A stretch of DNA of 64,000 nt from positions 1 to 64,000 of the forward strand of contig NZ_QMEV01000023.1 in the NCBI RefSeq assembly GCF_003284935.1, written 5' to 3'. The stretch's first letter is position 1, and each line of letters starts with the position of its first letter. Below the pieces are notes generated by a model that saw only the letters and a list, made by a program, of their open reading frames with translations, made no database searches and was not told the origin of the DNA. A program made the position numbers and the translations under genes. The DNA comes from Mycobacterium colombiense (GTDB lineage Bacteria > Actinomycetota > Actinomycetes > Mycobacteriales > Mycobacteriaceae). This document shows positions 7,843 through 17,155 of the stretch, one piece after another.

Positions 7843-8040
7843 CGATGCCCAGCAAGTACGACGACAGCCTCAGGGCAAAGGTGGGTTTGACGGTGACACA
7901 TATGAACGATGGCTATGACCTGTATGGACGACGATGCGCGCGATCTTAGCCTGGAGCCCCCGCGTCGCGGGCAAGGTATACGGCGCGGTAGCACGGCTCG
8001 GAGTGCATCGTCTAAAAGTCTTGGACAGCACGCCAATTGG
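7843..8040 (+). mobile_element. Second, different IS3-type OrfA fragment
   Basis: From the ATG at 7843, MPSKYDDSLRAKV resembles the start of another IS3 OrfA subgroup. Similarity continues in a shifted frame around VYGAVARLGVHRLKVL, like the VAxKLGV...LRKW helix. The frame is broken by indels. It abuts the previous OrfA remnant, so two insertion sequences appear to have accumulated here. Confidence 0.45.
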
Positions 8041-8045
8041 GGATT

Positions 8046-8111
8046 GGCCGCGCGATCGCAATGCTCTACGCGGTGGGGCCGCGCGATCGCAATGCTCTAC
8101 GCGGTGGGGCC
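8046..8111. repeat. 31-bp tandem duplication
   Basis: A 31-bp unit beginning GGCCGCGCGATCGCAATGCT occurs at 8046-8076 and again at 8077-8107 without mismatch, followed by the first bases of a third copy. It lies in non-coding DNA upstream of the DUF5134 gene. Confidence 0.85.
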
Positions 8112-8228
8112 ACGTCGAGAGCGGTGAGCCTGGCGCGTGTTCGTGCCACGCGCGTGACTGGCAAGCGCCGGACGACACAATGACCACTGGCGTCCTCTCT
8201 GACATCGATGGGAGCGGCTCGGTATCGC

Positions 8229-8867
8229 ATGATTCATGACTTGGCACTTCGTTGGGTCGTCACCGGATTGTTCGTCCTGACCGCCACCGAATGCGTGCTG
8301 GCGATCGTCGGCAAACGCCGACCGTGGACTTGGGTCGTCAGTCACGGGCTGCATTTCGTCATGGCAGTGGCAATGGTGATGATGGCCTGGCCGCCGTCGG
8401 GCGCACAGCTGCCTTCGACCGGAGCTACAGTGTTTTTTCTGCTAGCGGCCATGACGTTCGTGACGATGGCCTTCGCTGTGGCCCGAACAACCGCCTTGCG
8501 CGTTAGGTACGGGTATCACACTGTGATGATGCTGGCGACGGGCTGGATGTACGCCATGATGAACGCTCGGTGGTATCCGGCCCGAACGGGCACCGAGCAC
8601 CACGTTCCGCCAGCTATGTCGTCTATGCCGGGCATGGACATGGCCGGCACGGCCATGCCGGCAAGCAGCGGACCGCCTGTATGGTTTAGCGCTGTGAACT
8701 GGCTCGCTGCCGTCGGTTTCGCGGTTGCGGCGCTCTTTTGGACCTATTGGTACTTCGTCAAACGTCAGCATGAGCCGTCACTCTTCAGGTCGCTGGGTAA
8801 CCTGAGTCAGGCAGGGATGGCCATCGGTATGTCTATCCTGTTCTCCGCCACGCTATTCCGGATTTGA
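8229..8867 (+). CDS. DUF5134 membrane protein (Rv0970-like)
   Basis: A 212-residue polytopic membrane protein with about six hydrophobic segments. A periplasmic-type loop near residues 125-150 carries a Met/His-containing stretch (EHHVPPAMSSMPGMDMAG). DUF5134 proteins sit in the copper-responsive csoR-PacL3-ctpV neighbourhood of M. tuberculosis (Rv0970), and here ctpV and a PacL gene lie just downstream in opposite orientation. The Met-rich loop suggests Cu(I) contact. Start chosen at MIHDLA because the seven earlier residues lack homology. Function unknown. Confidence 0.78.
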   Translation: MIHDLALRWVVTGLFVLTATECVLAIVGKRRPWTWVVSHGLHFVMAVAMVMMAWPPSGAQLPSTGATVFFLLAAMTFVTMAFAVARTTALRVRYGYHTVMMLATGWMYAMMNARWYPARTGTEHHVPPAMSSMPGMDMAGTAMPASSGPPVWFSAVNWLAAVGFAVAALFWTYWYFVKRQHEPSLFRSLGNLSQAGMAIGMSILFSATLFRI

Positions 8868-9095
8868 GCGTGTGGAAGCCGCTTCCGACAGTCCTTTCGC
8901 GCCCGCAGCATCGGCGAGGCCGACGTACGTCTCCACTTCCTTATCAACTCAAGCGTGCAGTGCCATTCGGCTGTTCAGGGCTGCATCGTTCGCGAAATCT
9001 TGCGTGCCCCAGGGTCAGCCGCGAAATGCCTTGCAGGCCAGCGGAGCCGCGTCGAAATCGCATACGGCGTGGCGCAACGCCTAATGCATGGCTCC

Positions 9096-11504
9096 TCATT
9101 TCAGAGCGACCACTGATTTGCGTACGCCCAGCTGGGCCTCGCGACCGAAGCGGCGGAGCCGCAGCGAGTTGGTTACCACGCTGACCGAGGAGAACCCCAT
9201 CGCGGCACCCGCCACGACCGGGTTCAACATGCCGAGCGCGGCGAGTGGGATTGCGGCGGTGTTGTAGCCGAAGGCCCAGCCGAGGTTCTGATAGATGGTG
9301 CGCAGGGTCTGCCGGGAGAGTCCGATCGCAGACACGACACCGTCGAGCCGGTCAGACATCAGGGTGATGTCGGAGGCCTCGATGGCCACGTCGGTGCCGG
9401 TGCCGATGGCAATGCCGAGGTCGGCCTGCACCAGGGCGGGGGCGTCGTTGACGCCATCGCCGACCATCGCGACCACCTTGCCCTCGTCCTGGAGCCGACG
9501 AACCTCGGTGACCTTGTCTTCCGGCAACACCTCGGCCAGCACCTGGTCGATGCCGACCTGGTTCGCGATTGCGTTCGCGGTGCGGGCGTTGTCGCCGGTA
9601 ATCATGGCGACCCGCAGACCCATGGCGTGCAGTTGACGGACCACGTCGACGGCGTCGTCTTTGACCGTGTCGGCCACCGCGATCACGCCCACCACGTGAC
9701 CGTCGCGGCCGACGAATACCGCGGTGCGGCCCTGCTCTTCGAGGTCTGCGGCGGCAGCAGCCAGGTGGTCGGGCAGCTCCAGATCGTGCTCGTCGATGAG
9801 CTTGCGCCGCCCAACCAACACCGGCCTGCCGTCAATCTCGGCGCGCACCCCGTGCCCGGCGACGTTGGTGAACGCAGTGGCGGCCGGGATCTCCAATCCC
9901 CGCTCATGCGCATCGGCGACGATCGCCGCACCGATCGGGTGTTCGGAGCCCGACTCGACTGCGGCGGCGATCCGCAGCACCAGATCGGGCTTGCGCCGCT
10001 TGCCGGCAACGACCTCGGTCACCCGCATCTGGGCGCGGGTGAGGGTGCCGGTCTTGTCGAACACCACCGTGTCGATCTTCTTCGAGGCTTCGAGCACCTC
10101 GCCGCCCTTGACCAGGATTCCCAGGTCTGCGCCCCGGCCGGTGCCGACCATGATTGCCGTGGGGGTGGCCAGGCCCAGCGCACACGGGCACGCGATGATC
10201 AGCACCGCCACCGCCGCGGTCATGCCACCGATCGGGTTGCCTGCAAGCAGCGTCCACCCCGCAAACGTCGCGACGGCAACAGCAATAACGGCCGGAACGA
10301 ACACGGACGAGACCCGGTCGGCCAGCCGCTGGACCGCGGCCTTGCCGCTCTGCGCCTGCTCGACAAGCCGCACAATCTGCGCCAGCGCAGTATCCGCTCC
10401 GACCGCCGTGGCGCGCACCGTCAGTAGCCCATCGGTGTTGACTGTCGCGCCGGCAACATGGTCACCCACCGTTTTCTCGACCGGGACGGACTCGCCGGTC
10501 AGCATCGACTCATCGACGGCGGCGCGCCCGTCGATGACTTCGCCGTCGACCGGGATCTTCTCCCCCGGCCGCACGCGCACCAAGTCTCCGACGCGGACCT
10601 GATCGACCGGCACGCGGCGCTCCTCGCCGTCCACAAGCAGCGTGGCTTCCTTGGCACCCATCTCCAGCAGCTTGCTGATCGCCTCGCGCGCCTTGCCTTG
10701 GGCTCTGGCCTCGAAATAGCGGCCCAGCACCACGAACGCGATGATCAGCGCCGAGGTGTCGAAGAACAGAGGCCCACCGGCAAACAACTGATAAGTGGAG
10801 TAGACGAACGCGGTCAATGTGCCCAGCGAGATCAGAGTGTCCATGTTCGAGGTCAACTCCCGTGCCCGCTCGACCGCCCCCCGGAGGAACGGCCACCCGG
10901 CGACGAATTGCACCGGCACCGTCGCGGCGAACGCCAACCACCCCGCCCAAGGGTAGGCACCGAAGAACATTGTCGAAGCCATCGCTACCAGCCCCAGCGG
11001 GAAGGCCAACCACACCCGCCGCCACCACTTGCGCCGCTCGCGCCGACCCTGCTCGTCCGGCGACAACTCGCTCCCGATGACCGGCCCGGACCCGCAGCCG
11101 CCGCAACTCTCGCCGTCCGTAGTACGGTCTTGCACATCACGGCGCAAGCCGAACAGCGCCAACCCGATCCCACTGGCAATTCGTCGCAGCACACCGGTCT
11201 TTGGAATATCAGCCGAGTGCGGGGCCCGCGCGGGCACCGATTCGGCGGGGATGTGCTCGGCTTCGGCGATCGCCGACAGCACGTCAGCGGTGTCGCAGGC
11301 TTGGGGCATGTACCAGACCACCACGGATGCGGTACGCGGATACGCTTGCACGGCCTGCACGCCGGTCACTTGGGAGACCATCTCCTCGATCGCAACGGCC
11401 CGAATCGCGTCCACACCAAACCCGGTGACGCGCACACGCATCCGCCCCGACGCATCGGATACAACTTTCAATGCGACGTCGCCGTCAAGGACCCCAGTAG
11501 TCAT
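9096..11504 (-). CDS. ctpV: Copper-exporting P1B-type ATPase CtpV
   Basis: An 802-residue P1B-ATPase. A non-canonical heavy-metal-associated-like N-domain (about 1-95) is followed by a Cys-containing linker (CGGCGSG). The transmembrane metal site is Cys439-Pro-Cys441 (IACPCALG), the phosphorylated residue Asp483 (DKTGT), and the TGES, TGDN and GDGVND motifs are intact. CPC plus close resemblance to M. tuberculosis CtpV indicate Cu(I) export. It overlaps the preceding PacL gene by 4 nt (ATGA), so the two are translationally coupled. No csoR is adjacent; a divergent MerR gene with a MerR-type promoter pointing at this operon replaces it. Confidence 0.95.
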   Translation of the reverse strand: MTTGVLDGDVALKVVSDASGRMRVRVTGFGVDAIRAVAIEEMVSQVTGVQAVQAYPRTASVVVWYMPQACDTADVLSAIAEAEHIPAESVPARAPHSADIPKTGVLRRIASGIGLALFGLRRDVQDRTTDGESCGGCGSGPVIGSELSPDEQGRRERRKWWRRVWLAFPLGLVAMASTMFFGAYPWAGWLAFAATVPVQFVAGWPFLRGAVERARELTSNMDTLISLGTLTAFVYSTYQLFAGGPLFFDTSALIIAFVVLGRYFEARAQGKAREAISKLLEMGAKEATLLVDGEERRVPVDQVRVGDLVRVRPGEKIPVDGEVIDGRAAVDESMLTGESVPVEKTVGDHVAGATVNTDGLLTVRATAVGADTALAQIVRLVEQAQSGKAAVQRLADRVSSVFVPAVIAVAVATFAGWTLLAGNPIGGMTAAVAVLIIACPCALGLATPTAIMVGTGRGADLGILVKGGEVLEASKKIDTVVFDKTGTLTRAQMRVTEVVAGKRRKPDLVLRIAAAVESGSEHPIGAAIVADAHERGLEIPAATAFTNVAGHGVRAEIDGRPVLVGRRKLIDEHDLELPDHLAAAAADLEEQGRTAVFVGRDGHVVGVIAVADTVKDDAVDVVRQLHAMGLRVAMITGDNARTANAIANQVGIDQVLAEVLPEDKVTEVRRLQDEGKVVAMVGDGVNDAPALVQADLGIAIGTGTDVAIEASDITLMSDRLDGVVSAIGLSRQTLRTIYQNLGWAFGYNTAAIPLAALGMLNPVVAGAAMGFSSVSVVTNSLRLRRFGREAQLGVRKSVVALK

Positions 11505-11791
11505 TTGTCGTCGCTCGAGTCGACCACCGTCAGTGGTCCAGCTTCCTCCCCGGCGCGCTCTTTGGCCTCAGCCACCACGTCGGCGACCGTCAGTCGAGCC
11601 TGCTCGGCGCCCGCCCCGGCCTTGCGCTCGGCCTCGCGGACAACGCGTATGCCCCAAGCGGTAGCGATGACCGTCGCCTTCCGCAACGGAGCCTTCCCCG
11701 CCGCCTTGCGCAGTGCCTCATACGCGGCAACCCCGACTACGCCGGTCACCAGCGTGGGTACCGCCTTCACCAAGAATCCGTGCAACACCAT
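11501..11791 (-). CDS. pacL3: PacL (DUF1490) chaperone-like partner of CtpV
   Basis: A 96-residue DUF1490 protein. An N-terminal membrane helix ([24 protein letters not shown]) is followed by a conserved basic region and an [20 protein letters not shown]-type helix. PacL proteins scaffold P-type ATPases into membrane efflux platforms. The Rv0968/PacL3 position, immediately before ctpV, is kept. The C-terminus is acidic (DSSDDK) without the DHDH zinc motif of PacL1. It overlaps ctpV by 4 nt. Paralogues of the same family precede ctpC and ctpG in this window. Confidence 0.88.
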   Translation of the reverse strand: MVLHGFLVKAVPTLVTGVVGVAAYEALRKAAGKAPLRKATVIATAWGIRVVREAERKAGAGAEQARLTVADVVAEAKERAGEEAGPLTVVDSSDDK

Positions 11792-12029
11792 TCCGAGTAG
11801 TCCCTTTCATGTCATGCAAATCGTTGACCCGTCAGTGGGTTCAACTTCGGTGGTGTCCGCCGTGATGACCGGGCTGAAGAGACCATCAAGCCATTACCGC
11901 GGGCGTCATAGGCCAATTACTGGCGTACAAGCCGGCAACAATTTCTGGCACCGAGGTGACTTCTGGACTCACCGAAACCAACCGTCAACCTTGAGCGCAC
12001 CTCCGCTGCTCGCGATTGCCATGAATCCA

Positions 12030-12060
12030 GTGTTATCCTTCCAGTGCACTGGAAGGTCAA
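12030..12060 (-). promoter_or_regulatory. MerR-type promoter for pacL3-ctpV
   Basis: Read leftwards, TTGACC and TAACAC are separated by 19 bp containing the perfect 20-bp palindrome CCTTCCAGTGCACTGGAAGG (12037-12056). This geometry is typical of MerR-activated metal promoters. It overlaps the start region of the divergent merR gene, so one site could activate efflux and autorepress merR. Confidence 0.72.
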
Positions 12061-12069
12061 GGAGGGCGC

Positions 12070-12510
12070 ATGAAGATCGGCGAGCTGGCCAAACTGACCA
12101 ACACCAGCACCAAGACGATCCGCTTCTACGAGGACTCGGGGCTGTTACCGTCGCCCGCCCGCAGCGCTTCGGGGTATCGCGACTATGGACCCGAGATCGT
12201 GGATCGGCTGCGGTTCATCCATCGCGGTCAAGCGGCCGGGTTGACCCTGCAGAAGGTTCGCCAAATCCTGGCGATTCATGACCGCGGCGAGGTGCCGTGC
12301 GGGCACGTCCGCCAAGTCCTGCATAGCCGCCTTGACCAAGTCCGCGCCCAGATCGCCGAACTCGTCGCGCTTGAGGGCCACTTGCAGACCCTTCTCGACC
12401 GTGCATCACGCCATGCGCCGACCAAACATGACCATTCCACCGTGTGCTGGATCTTGGAAAACGACCTGGACGCCCCAGAAGCCGCCGAACTCACGGACGC
12501 CCGTGGCTAG
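12070..12510 (+). CDS. MerR-family heavy-metal-responsive regulator
   Basis: A 146-residue regulator. The winged HTH at residues 1-70 (MKIGELAKLTNTSTKTIRFYEDSGLLPSP...GYRDYG) is canonical MerR, followed by the dimerisation helix. Candidate metal ligands are Cys in VPCGHV (about residue 77) and Cys in STVCWILE (about 127), the positions used by CadR/ZntR/PbrR-type sensors; an HDH lies just before the second Cys. It reads divergently from pacL3-ctpV across a 19-bp-spaced MerR promoter and is preceded by AAGGAGG. Likely a metal-activated switch for CtpV. The metal cannot be deduced. Confidence 0.88.
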   Translation: MKIGELAKLTNTSTKTIRFYEDSGLLPSPARSASGYRDYGPEIVDRLRFIHRGQAAGLTLQKVRQILAIHDRGEVPCGHVRQVLHSRLDQVRAQIAELVALEGHLQTLLDRASRHAPTKHDHSTVCWILENDLDAPEAAELTDARG

Positions 12511-12639
12511 ATCGGTACCCTGGCGGGACCAGCACGTGCACGGTCTCCCAGGGCTCATGCGCGTTTGCGTAGGCAGTAGTGGGTTCATCGAGTCAGACTT
12601 GCGGATGTCTGTGACAGGTCGGGCTACACCTTGGCCATG

Positions 12640-12955
12640 ACTGGTCAACGAGCTCGTCGAAGCCGCCGACGACAAACAACTGACCAAGGCCACCTACTGC
12701 CAGGGGCGTGTGGATCTTCTGCTGCTTGATTGGCTACACGGAACTAGGCACGTGCAGCGCCGACCTGCTCTTCCAGGTTTTGACCAGCGGAGGAAAGAAC
12801 GCTATCGCGATCGCCAGCAACGAAGCCTCCTCACGGTGGACAAACCGTTTACCGCCCCACGCTTCTGCGCCGCCATTCGCCCGACTTACCTTCGGCGGCG
12901 CCATTATTGAACCGGCACCGCCTCCTACCGGCTGGCCCAGACCCGAAATCTAACG
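12640..12955 (+). mobile_element. IS21-family IstB fragment
   Basis: Pieces in shifting frames reproduce the C-terminal half of an IstB AAA+ helper: NELVEAADDKQLTK, then GRVDLLLLDWL, then LLFQVLT, then IAIASNEASSRW, and finally TASYRLAQTRNL-like sequence at the end. Several indels prevent one continuous frame, and neither the Walker A part nor the IstA transposase is visible nearby. A decayed insertion sequence between merR and the thioredoxin-like gene. Confidence 0.62.
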
Positions 12956-12997
12956 TCTCAGCCCCGCTGAATCCGTGCCGCGGGCGCGTCGATCAGG

Positions 12998-13273
12998 CTA
13001 ACGGCGCCGAGCATCATTCAGCGCCGCCAGCACGCGCTCCCTGGTCGGGAGGTCCAGCCGGCACGCATTGGCGATCAATGGGGCACCCGGTGTCATGACA
13101 TCGACACCATCAACGAGCACGGTCGGCGATGGATATGCACCGACTCTTTCCACCACTCGCTCAGCGAAACCAACCTCGGACAGACAGTCCACGAGCAGGC
13201 GCCGAGCCAACGCCGCATTTGGACACCCCGGGCTCGTGAGTAGCTCTGCACGCATACACCCAGCTTCGCTCAC
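12998..13273 (-). CDS. Small thioredoxin-fold protein of a metal-resistance locus
   Basis: A 91-residue protein (GTG at 13273; an internal ATG at 13255 is also possible). It shows a βαβ thioredoxin-like pattern: ELLTSPGCPNAALARRLL at the N-terminus with a CPNA motif in place of CxxC, and later YPSPTVLVDGVDVM with the cis-Pro-type SP-TVLVDG strand. Similar proteins occur beside mercury/merR genes in actinobacteria and are sometimes called alkylmercury-lyase-like, but no MerB catalytic cysteines can be seen. Probable thiol or metal-handling protein; function not established. Confidence 0.6.
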   Translation of the reverse strand: MSEAGCMRAELLTSPGCPNAALARRLLVDCLSEVGFAERVVERVGAYPSPTVLVDGVDVMTPGAPLIANACRLDLPTRERVLAALNDARRR

Positions 13274-13566
13274 CCGGCATCCTCAAGCATCCTAAGTGGG
13301 CCAATTCATACCCCAGTTCATGTTGACATAGCGACCCGGGTGACGGATGGACTCTTATTGCCACCGAATTCCATATGCACCCTGCGCAGTTGATTTGCGG
13401 CCAACCGAAGGAGACGACCAGTGGAGTAGCAGCCACGCGCGTGGGCGGTCATGGACGGACGCGCGCGAGCCGGCTGTCCTTCGAGCACGAATTTCTCTGC
13501 TGCGGAACGGTTTCAGAGTTAATGCGTGGCCTAGGAACCTCTGGATGCGGTTGCTAGGCCATTCGG

Positions 13567-13890
13567 CTACGGTCGCGGCGTGACCGGGACCGAAGGAGTA
13601 GTCGACGTCGACGACGGCGGTTGGCCAGGCATCATCGGCCCCATGCCACCGGGCCCCATCATGCCTCCCATTCCGCCGCCAGACCCGCCCATCTCACAGC
13701 GCATCATCTGCGGTCCGCTGTGATGCTCCCAGCGGGAGCCAAGGAACAAGCCCGAAAAAAACACCGCACCCACGACGAAGACAACACCGGCGGTGATTCC
13801 CACCACTGCCGCGACCTGACCTAGACGGCTGGATCGAGGGCTCGGTTTTCCGGCCGTGGATTCGCTTGGGGCTTGGGGTGTTTCAGTCAT
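13567..13890 (-). CDS. Single-pass membrane protein with Met/Gly-rich tail
   Basis: A 107-residue protein starting at MTETPQ (GGAG lies 6 nt upstream; an ATG 6 nt earlier is too close to that site). One transmembrane helix (VAAVVGITAGVVFVVGAVFFSG) is followed by an extracytoplasmic domain with HH, one Cys and a Met/Gly-rich run (GGMGGMMGPGGMGPMM). Met-rich tracts of this kind bind Cu(I) in other copper proteins. No known family recognised. Its place among metal-efflux genes supports a periplasmic copper-buffering role by inference. Confidence 0.68.
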   Translation of the reverse strand: MTETPQAPSESTAGKPSPRSSRLGQVAAVVGITAGVVFVVGAVFFSGLFLGSRWEHHSGPQMMRCEMGGSGGGMGGMMGPGGMGPMMPGQPPSSTSTTPSVPVTPRP

Positions 13891-14105
13891 GTGCATCTCC
13901 GGGTTTCGCTAGATAATATTACGTTGCTTGGAAGGCCGTTCCACCCTTGACGTTCGCGCCAGCTGGTCAAACGCCTCGGAAATATTGTGGACTCGACCCG
14001 ATCAGATTCGCTGCCAGCATCGAATACCAGTATGCGGGTTGCGACGGAGCAATCCTCTTTCCTATCTGTCAGCGGCGCCAATCCCTCAGGGGTCACCGAT
14101 GCAGC

Positions 14106-14128
14106 ACTATCTACGTACACATATAGTA
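14106..14128. promoter_or_regulatory. BlaI-like operator (site c)
   Basis: ACTATCTACGTACACATATA followed by GTAG. The core CTAC-GTAC-CA-TA-TAGTAG is shared with site e in front of blaI (CTACGTACGCACATAGTAG), and both continue into GAT(GAT)TA. No clear gene start lies within 200 bp. The nearest left gene is the Met-rich membrane protein, starting 216 bp away. Confidence 0.45.
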
Positions 14129-14565
14129 GATGATTAAACGATAAAGCGCACAGGCCTCCCCGGTCTGAGTAACCGTCGAGGTCCAGCGATGATCGGCGTC
14201 GCCCGTCGGAGAATCGGCCTCGTGCACACGCACGCCTTGACGCAGTGATTCATATCAATAGCCTGTGAAGGAACGTTTACCCTCGACGAGTTCTTACAGA
14301 ATTGGGCGTGGGCCTGTCCACTGACAGCATCGGCGGGCTACGCGCCGGTGACCGAAGACGCTACGGGACTTCCTTAACGGCGATCCCATGAGCGGCAACC
14401 CTGCTGCCGTGCCCTCAACGCGCACGACGCCCTCAACGCGCACGACGAAATCGTCCTGACCTACGGCACCGTCCAGCCCGGAGAACTCATACCGACCCAG
14501 AACAACTTCGAGGCGGGGCCGTAGCGCTGCGCGTCGCATCACCATTGTTGCGGCTACTGTCGAGG
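14129..14565. other. Gene-poor stretch with a short coding-like tail
   Basis: No complete gene is recognised. One frame from about 14400 to 14524 reads ALNAHDEIVLTYGTVQPGEL and on to an EAGP stop, which looks like a protein C-terminus that has lost its upstream part. It contains an 18-bp tandem duplication. Confidence 0.35.
14412..14447. repeat. 18-bp tandem duplication
   Basis: CCCTCAACGCGCACGACG occurs twice back-to-back (14412-14429 and 14430-14447). The unit is a multiple of three, so it duplicates ALNAHD in the coding-like frame. Confidence 0.85.
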
Positions 14566-15289
14566 CTAGATCGAGCGCTGGAGCATCACGTGGCCGTTGT
14601 CGGCCAAAACAACTTGTACTGTGGCGATCTGGGTAACTGGCATCGAAATGCTGCCGGTGGGCGCCGCCGTATGGCCTGGGATCGCCACCCACGTCGCCAG
14701 CCGGGTCAGGCTGCCGTCGCGGCTGACGACGACCAACGCCACCGTATCGTGAGGAGCATCGGGTGGAGCTAGGCACACGAAATTCAGCGCGATGTTTGTA
14801 CCCCACTGCTGGCCGCTAAGCGACCGTCGATGCCAACAGGGTCGTCCCGATTTGGTCCATCGGCAGTGCCGGCAGGGCCGTCTGTGGCGGCGATGTCGGG
14901 AACCTGCCGTGAACCCCAACTAGCACACAGATCGTCAGGATGACGGCAGCGGCTGCCGAGACCACCCAGGTCATCCTGCGGCTTCGAACGCGGTGTAAAC
15001 GGACCGCTGCTTGCATCGACGGCAGCAACTCTGGAGGCATCTCGGTTGCTCCGGATGGGTGGTCTGCCTCGTTGATCGCACAAACCTCACTGCGGTCGAG
15101 TTGTGCCAGCATGGCCGGAATGCCGCTGAGCTCGGCAACGGCCTGACGGCATTGCGGGCAGCCGGCCATGTGCGCCTCGAATTCCCGCCAATCGGTGGCC
15201 GACAGTGATCCCAAGACGTACGCGGCATCCCACATCACGTGGAGGTGGTTGTCACCAGGCGGGCCAAGTCCGCGTAACGATATCATCAT
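14566..15289 (-). pseudogene. rslA: Frameshifted anti-sigma factor, RslA-like
   Basis: The first 157 codons encode a zinc-binding anti-sigma domain (HVMWDAAYVLGSLSATDWREF, then HMAGCPQCRQAV with the HxxxCxxC motif) and a transmembrane helix (WVVSAAAAVILTICVLVGV). The frame then stops at LLASTVA. In another frame the expected C-terminal domain continues immediately (SGQQWGTNIALNFVCLAPP ... VVLADNGHVMLQRSI). The order and wording closely follow RslA, the SigL anti-sigma factor of M. tuberculosis. One small indel at about 14812-14816 splits the gene. Its sigma partner is also decayed. Confidence 0.75.
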
Positions 15290-15432
15290 CGCCCTCCATC
15301 CCTAGCTACTAGCAGGCATTCGGGCTCGAAGGCACACGGATCGGCCTGCCGGACGGCTTTTGGTCTCGAGCCAATTGCCTTGCATCATTTGGCTTTCGCC
15401 GCCAGCTGGCATCGCAATCGCCGGTAGCGCGG

Positions 15433-15540
15433 TCAACGTGTCATCCCGTCCTCTTGCAGCGAAAGCCGTTGTGCCCGAGCGACATAGCGCAATCGGGACT
15501 TGACCGGTCCCTCAGCGATTCCGAGGTCCCCCGGAGTAGC
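15433..15540 (-). pseudogene. Sigma-70 region 4 remnant (SigL-like)
   Basis: The last about 33 codons of a minus-strand frame read GDLGIAEGPVKSRLRYVARA then QRLSLQEDGMTR, the region 4.2 end of an ECF sigma factor (LGIxEGTVKSRL...ALRLALQE). Nothing of regions 2 or 3 is recognisable upstream. It sits directly before the RslA-like gene, as sigL precedes rslA in M. tuberculosis, so this was probably that pair. Confidence 0.6.
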
Positions 15541-15935
15541 GTTTCCCAGACCACGACTTTGGCACGACAAGCGCCACCCATCAATCGCAACGCGGATCGT
15601 CACAAGACGGCAGCCTGATCGACGTCGCGAACTGTCACCGCCGCTTGCAAATCCGATCCGCCGATGACCCTTGGGCACTTCATCACCTCCTGCTATATCA
15701 CGAGGGAAGCACCTGGCAAGTTCACCAGCCGAAGCGTCACCACCTTGATCATCTACGACAGTCGGTACGTAGACGCAGTTTCATATCCCGTAGTCACGAT
15801 TGTTTCGTCCGACTCCTCGACTACGCGCGGCCGAACGTGTTCATCGTCGCGCGACCGGCTTGGCCCGTGACACGAGTAGCCGGACGCGGCCAGAGCCGCA
15901 TCATCTTGGTCCGTTGCCGGAAATTTCGAATTGAT
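15541..15935. other. No gene recognised
   Basis: About 400 bp between the sigma-factor remnant and operator d. Frames are short and resemble no family I know. The left part may hold further unrecognisable sigma-factor debris. Confidence 0.4.
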
Positions 15936-15961
15936 CTACTATCTGTGTACATAGATAGTAG
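15936..15961 (+). promoter_or_regulatory. BlaI-like operator (site d)
   Basis: CTACTATCT-N8-AGATAGTAG has perfect 9-bp arms and is nearly the same as site b at 7344. The next gene to the right, the SHOCT-like protein at 16100, is the plausible target. Confidence 0.6.
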
Positions 15962-16099
15962 AAATGCATATCGGACTCCGTCGCCCGACCGATTCTGGCG
16001 GGGCGTCGCCGTCTAGGTGGGCGATACGGTTGGGGCAGTATCGGCTTTCAAATCCCGCAGTCGCGTGGTGATCGGTAACGAGACGGAGGTAATACGCTG

Positions 16100-16330
16100 A
16101 TGATGTCGTATGGCGGCGATGGCTGGGTTTGGTGTAGCGCGTTATTCAACACGTTGGGGGTGATGGTGATTTTGGGTGTCATCACCGCGGCCGTGGTGCT
16201 TGCGGTTCACCTTAGCGGCGCGGGACGAAGCGGCCCGTCAGCGGGAGGAGATGGCGCGTTTGCTCGGGTCGGATCACCTCATGCGCGCGGCGATACGGAA
16301 GAGGATGAATCTTACCGCCGGTTGATGTAG
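16100..16330 (+). CDS. Small membrane protein with SHOCT-like C-terminus
   Basis: A 76-residue protein with a good ribosome site (GACGGAGG). It has one transmembrane segment (LFNTLGVMVILGVITAAVVLAVHL) after a Trp/Gly-rich start, then a linker ending ARGDTEEDESYRRLM, close to the SHOCT consensus ARGEIDEDEYRRRL with one extra residue. SHOCT is a short oligomerisation motif at the ends of many bacterial membrane proteins. It follows BlaI-like operator d by about 140 bp. Specific function unknown. Confidence 0.62.
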   Translation: MMSYGGDGWVWCSALFNTLGVMVILGVITAAVVLAVHLSGAGRSGPSAGGDGAFARVGSPHARGDTEEDESYRRLM

Positions 16331-16725
16331 GCGGGCGAGATGCGATGACTGCGCGAGTAATTGACCGTGTACAAATGATTTGGGGTAGCTGACCGCAGCG
16401 CGGAGTTCGTTTGGTATGAGCTCGACCCCGCCGACGCTGTACCGCGATACTGGGGTGGCTGCCGCCTACGGCGACGCGCAGGGGCCACCATCGCCGTAAG
16501 AACGTCTGGTCCCGCGTTGTCTGGCACCATCCGAGCTCATGCCCGCGAGGTGAGTGGTTTCGTGCACGACGGGATACCACGACGATGCAGGACGTGATGG
16601 ACGGGGCCGGCGGGCCCGTGGGACCACCATAGCGGCCCGCGATCACGAGATGACTTTCAACAATACGTCTGCAACGCAGCCCTATTCGATGCGGTAAAGG
16701 CAGCACTCTGGCGGCCCGGTAATGG
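16331..16725. other. No gene recognised
   Basis: About 395 bp between the convergent SHOCT-like and blaI genes. No frame shows a recognisable family, and no clear terminator or repeat is seen. Confidence 0.4.
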
Positions 16726-17148
16726 TTACTTGCGCCGGGTTCTTCTGGCCAGACGCTGCAACGCAGCACGCAAATGCGCGGATTCCTCGGGACTGATCTG
16801 TTCGAGAAAGTGGCTGAGCACCAGTTCAGAGCGCCCCCCGGCGTCAAACACCTCGCGCATCAGTTGCGCACTGTGCTGCTCGCGGGTCAACGCCGGCCAG
16901 TACCGGTAGGCCTTGCCATCTCGCTCACGCGCCAGCCACCCCTTGGTGTGCAGGTTGTCCATGGTCGACATCACTGTCGTGTAGGCGATCTCGCGTTCAG
17001 CGGCCAGCTCGTCAAAAATCTCGCGGACCGTCGTGGTTCCATCCCGGTCCCAGATGCGGTCCATCACCACCGCTTCCAACTCCCCGAAGCCCCGCACCCG
17101 CACCGTCACCCTCCGATCCGCACAGCATTCGACGTCGGTCGCCGTCAT
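16726..17148 (-). CDS. blaI: BlaI/MecI/CopY family transcriptional repressor
   Basis: A 140-residue repressor. The winged-helix domain (about 22-95) has the typical pattern LEAVVMDRIWDRDGTTTVREI, then REIAYTTVMSTMDNLHTKGWL and ARERDGKAYRYWPA. The C-terminal dimerisation helices include LSHFLEQISPEESAHL. Such repressors leave the DNA when cut by an M56 peptidase or when bound by metal. The usual adjacent M56 gene is missing, but one lies at 5899-6858. A BlaI-like repeat covers its own promoter (17156-17174), so autorepression is likely. Confidence 0.9.
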   Translation of the reverse strand: MTATDVECCADRRVTVRVRGFGELEAVVMDRIWDRDGTTTVREIFDELAAEREIAYTTVMSTMDNLHTKGWLARERDGKAYRYWPALTREQHSAQLMREVFDAGGRSELVLSHFLEQISPEESAHLRAALQRLARRTRRK

Positions 17149-17155
17149 ACACTAA

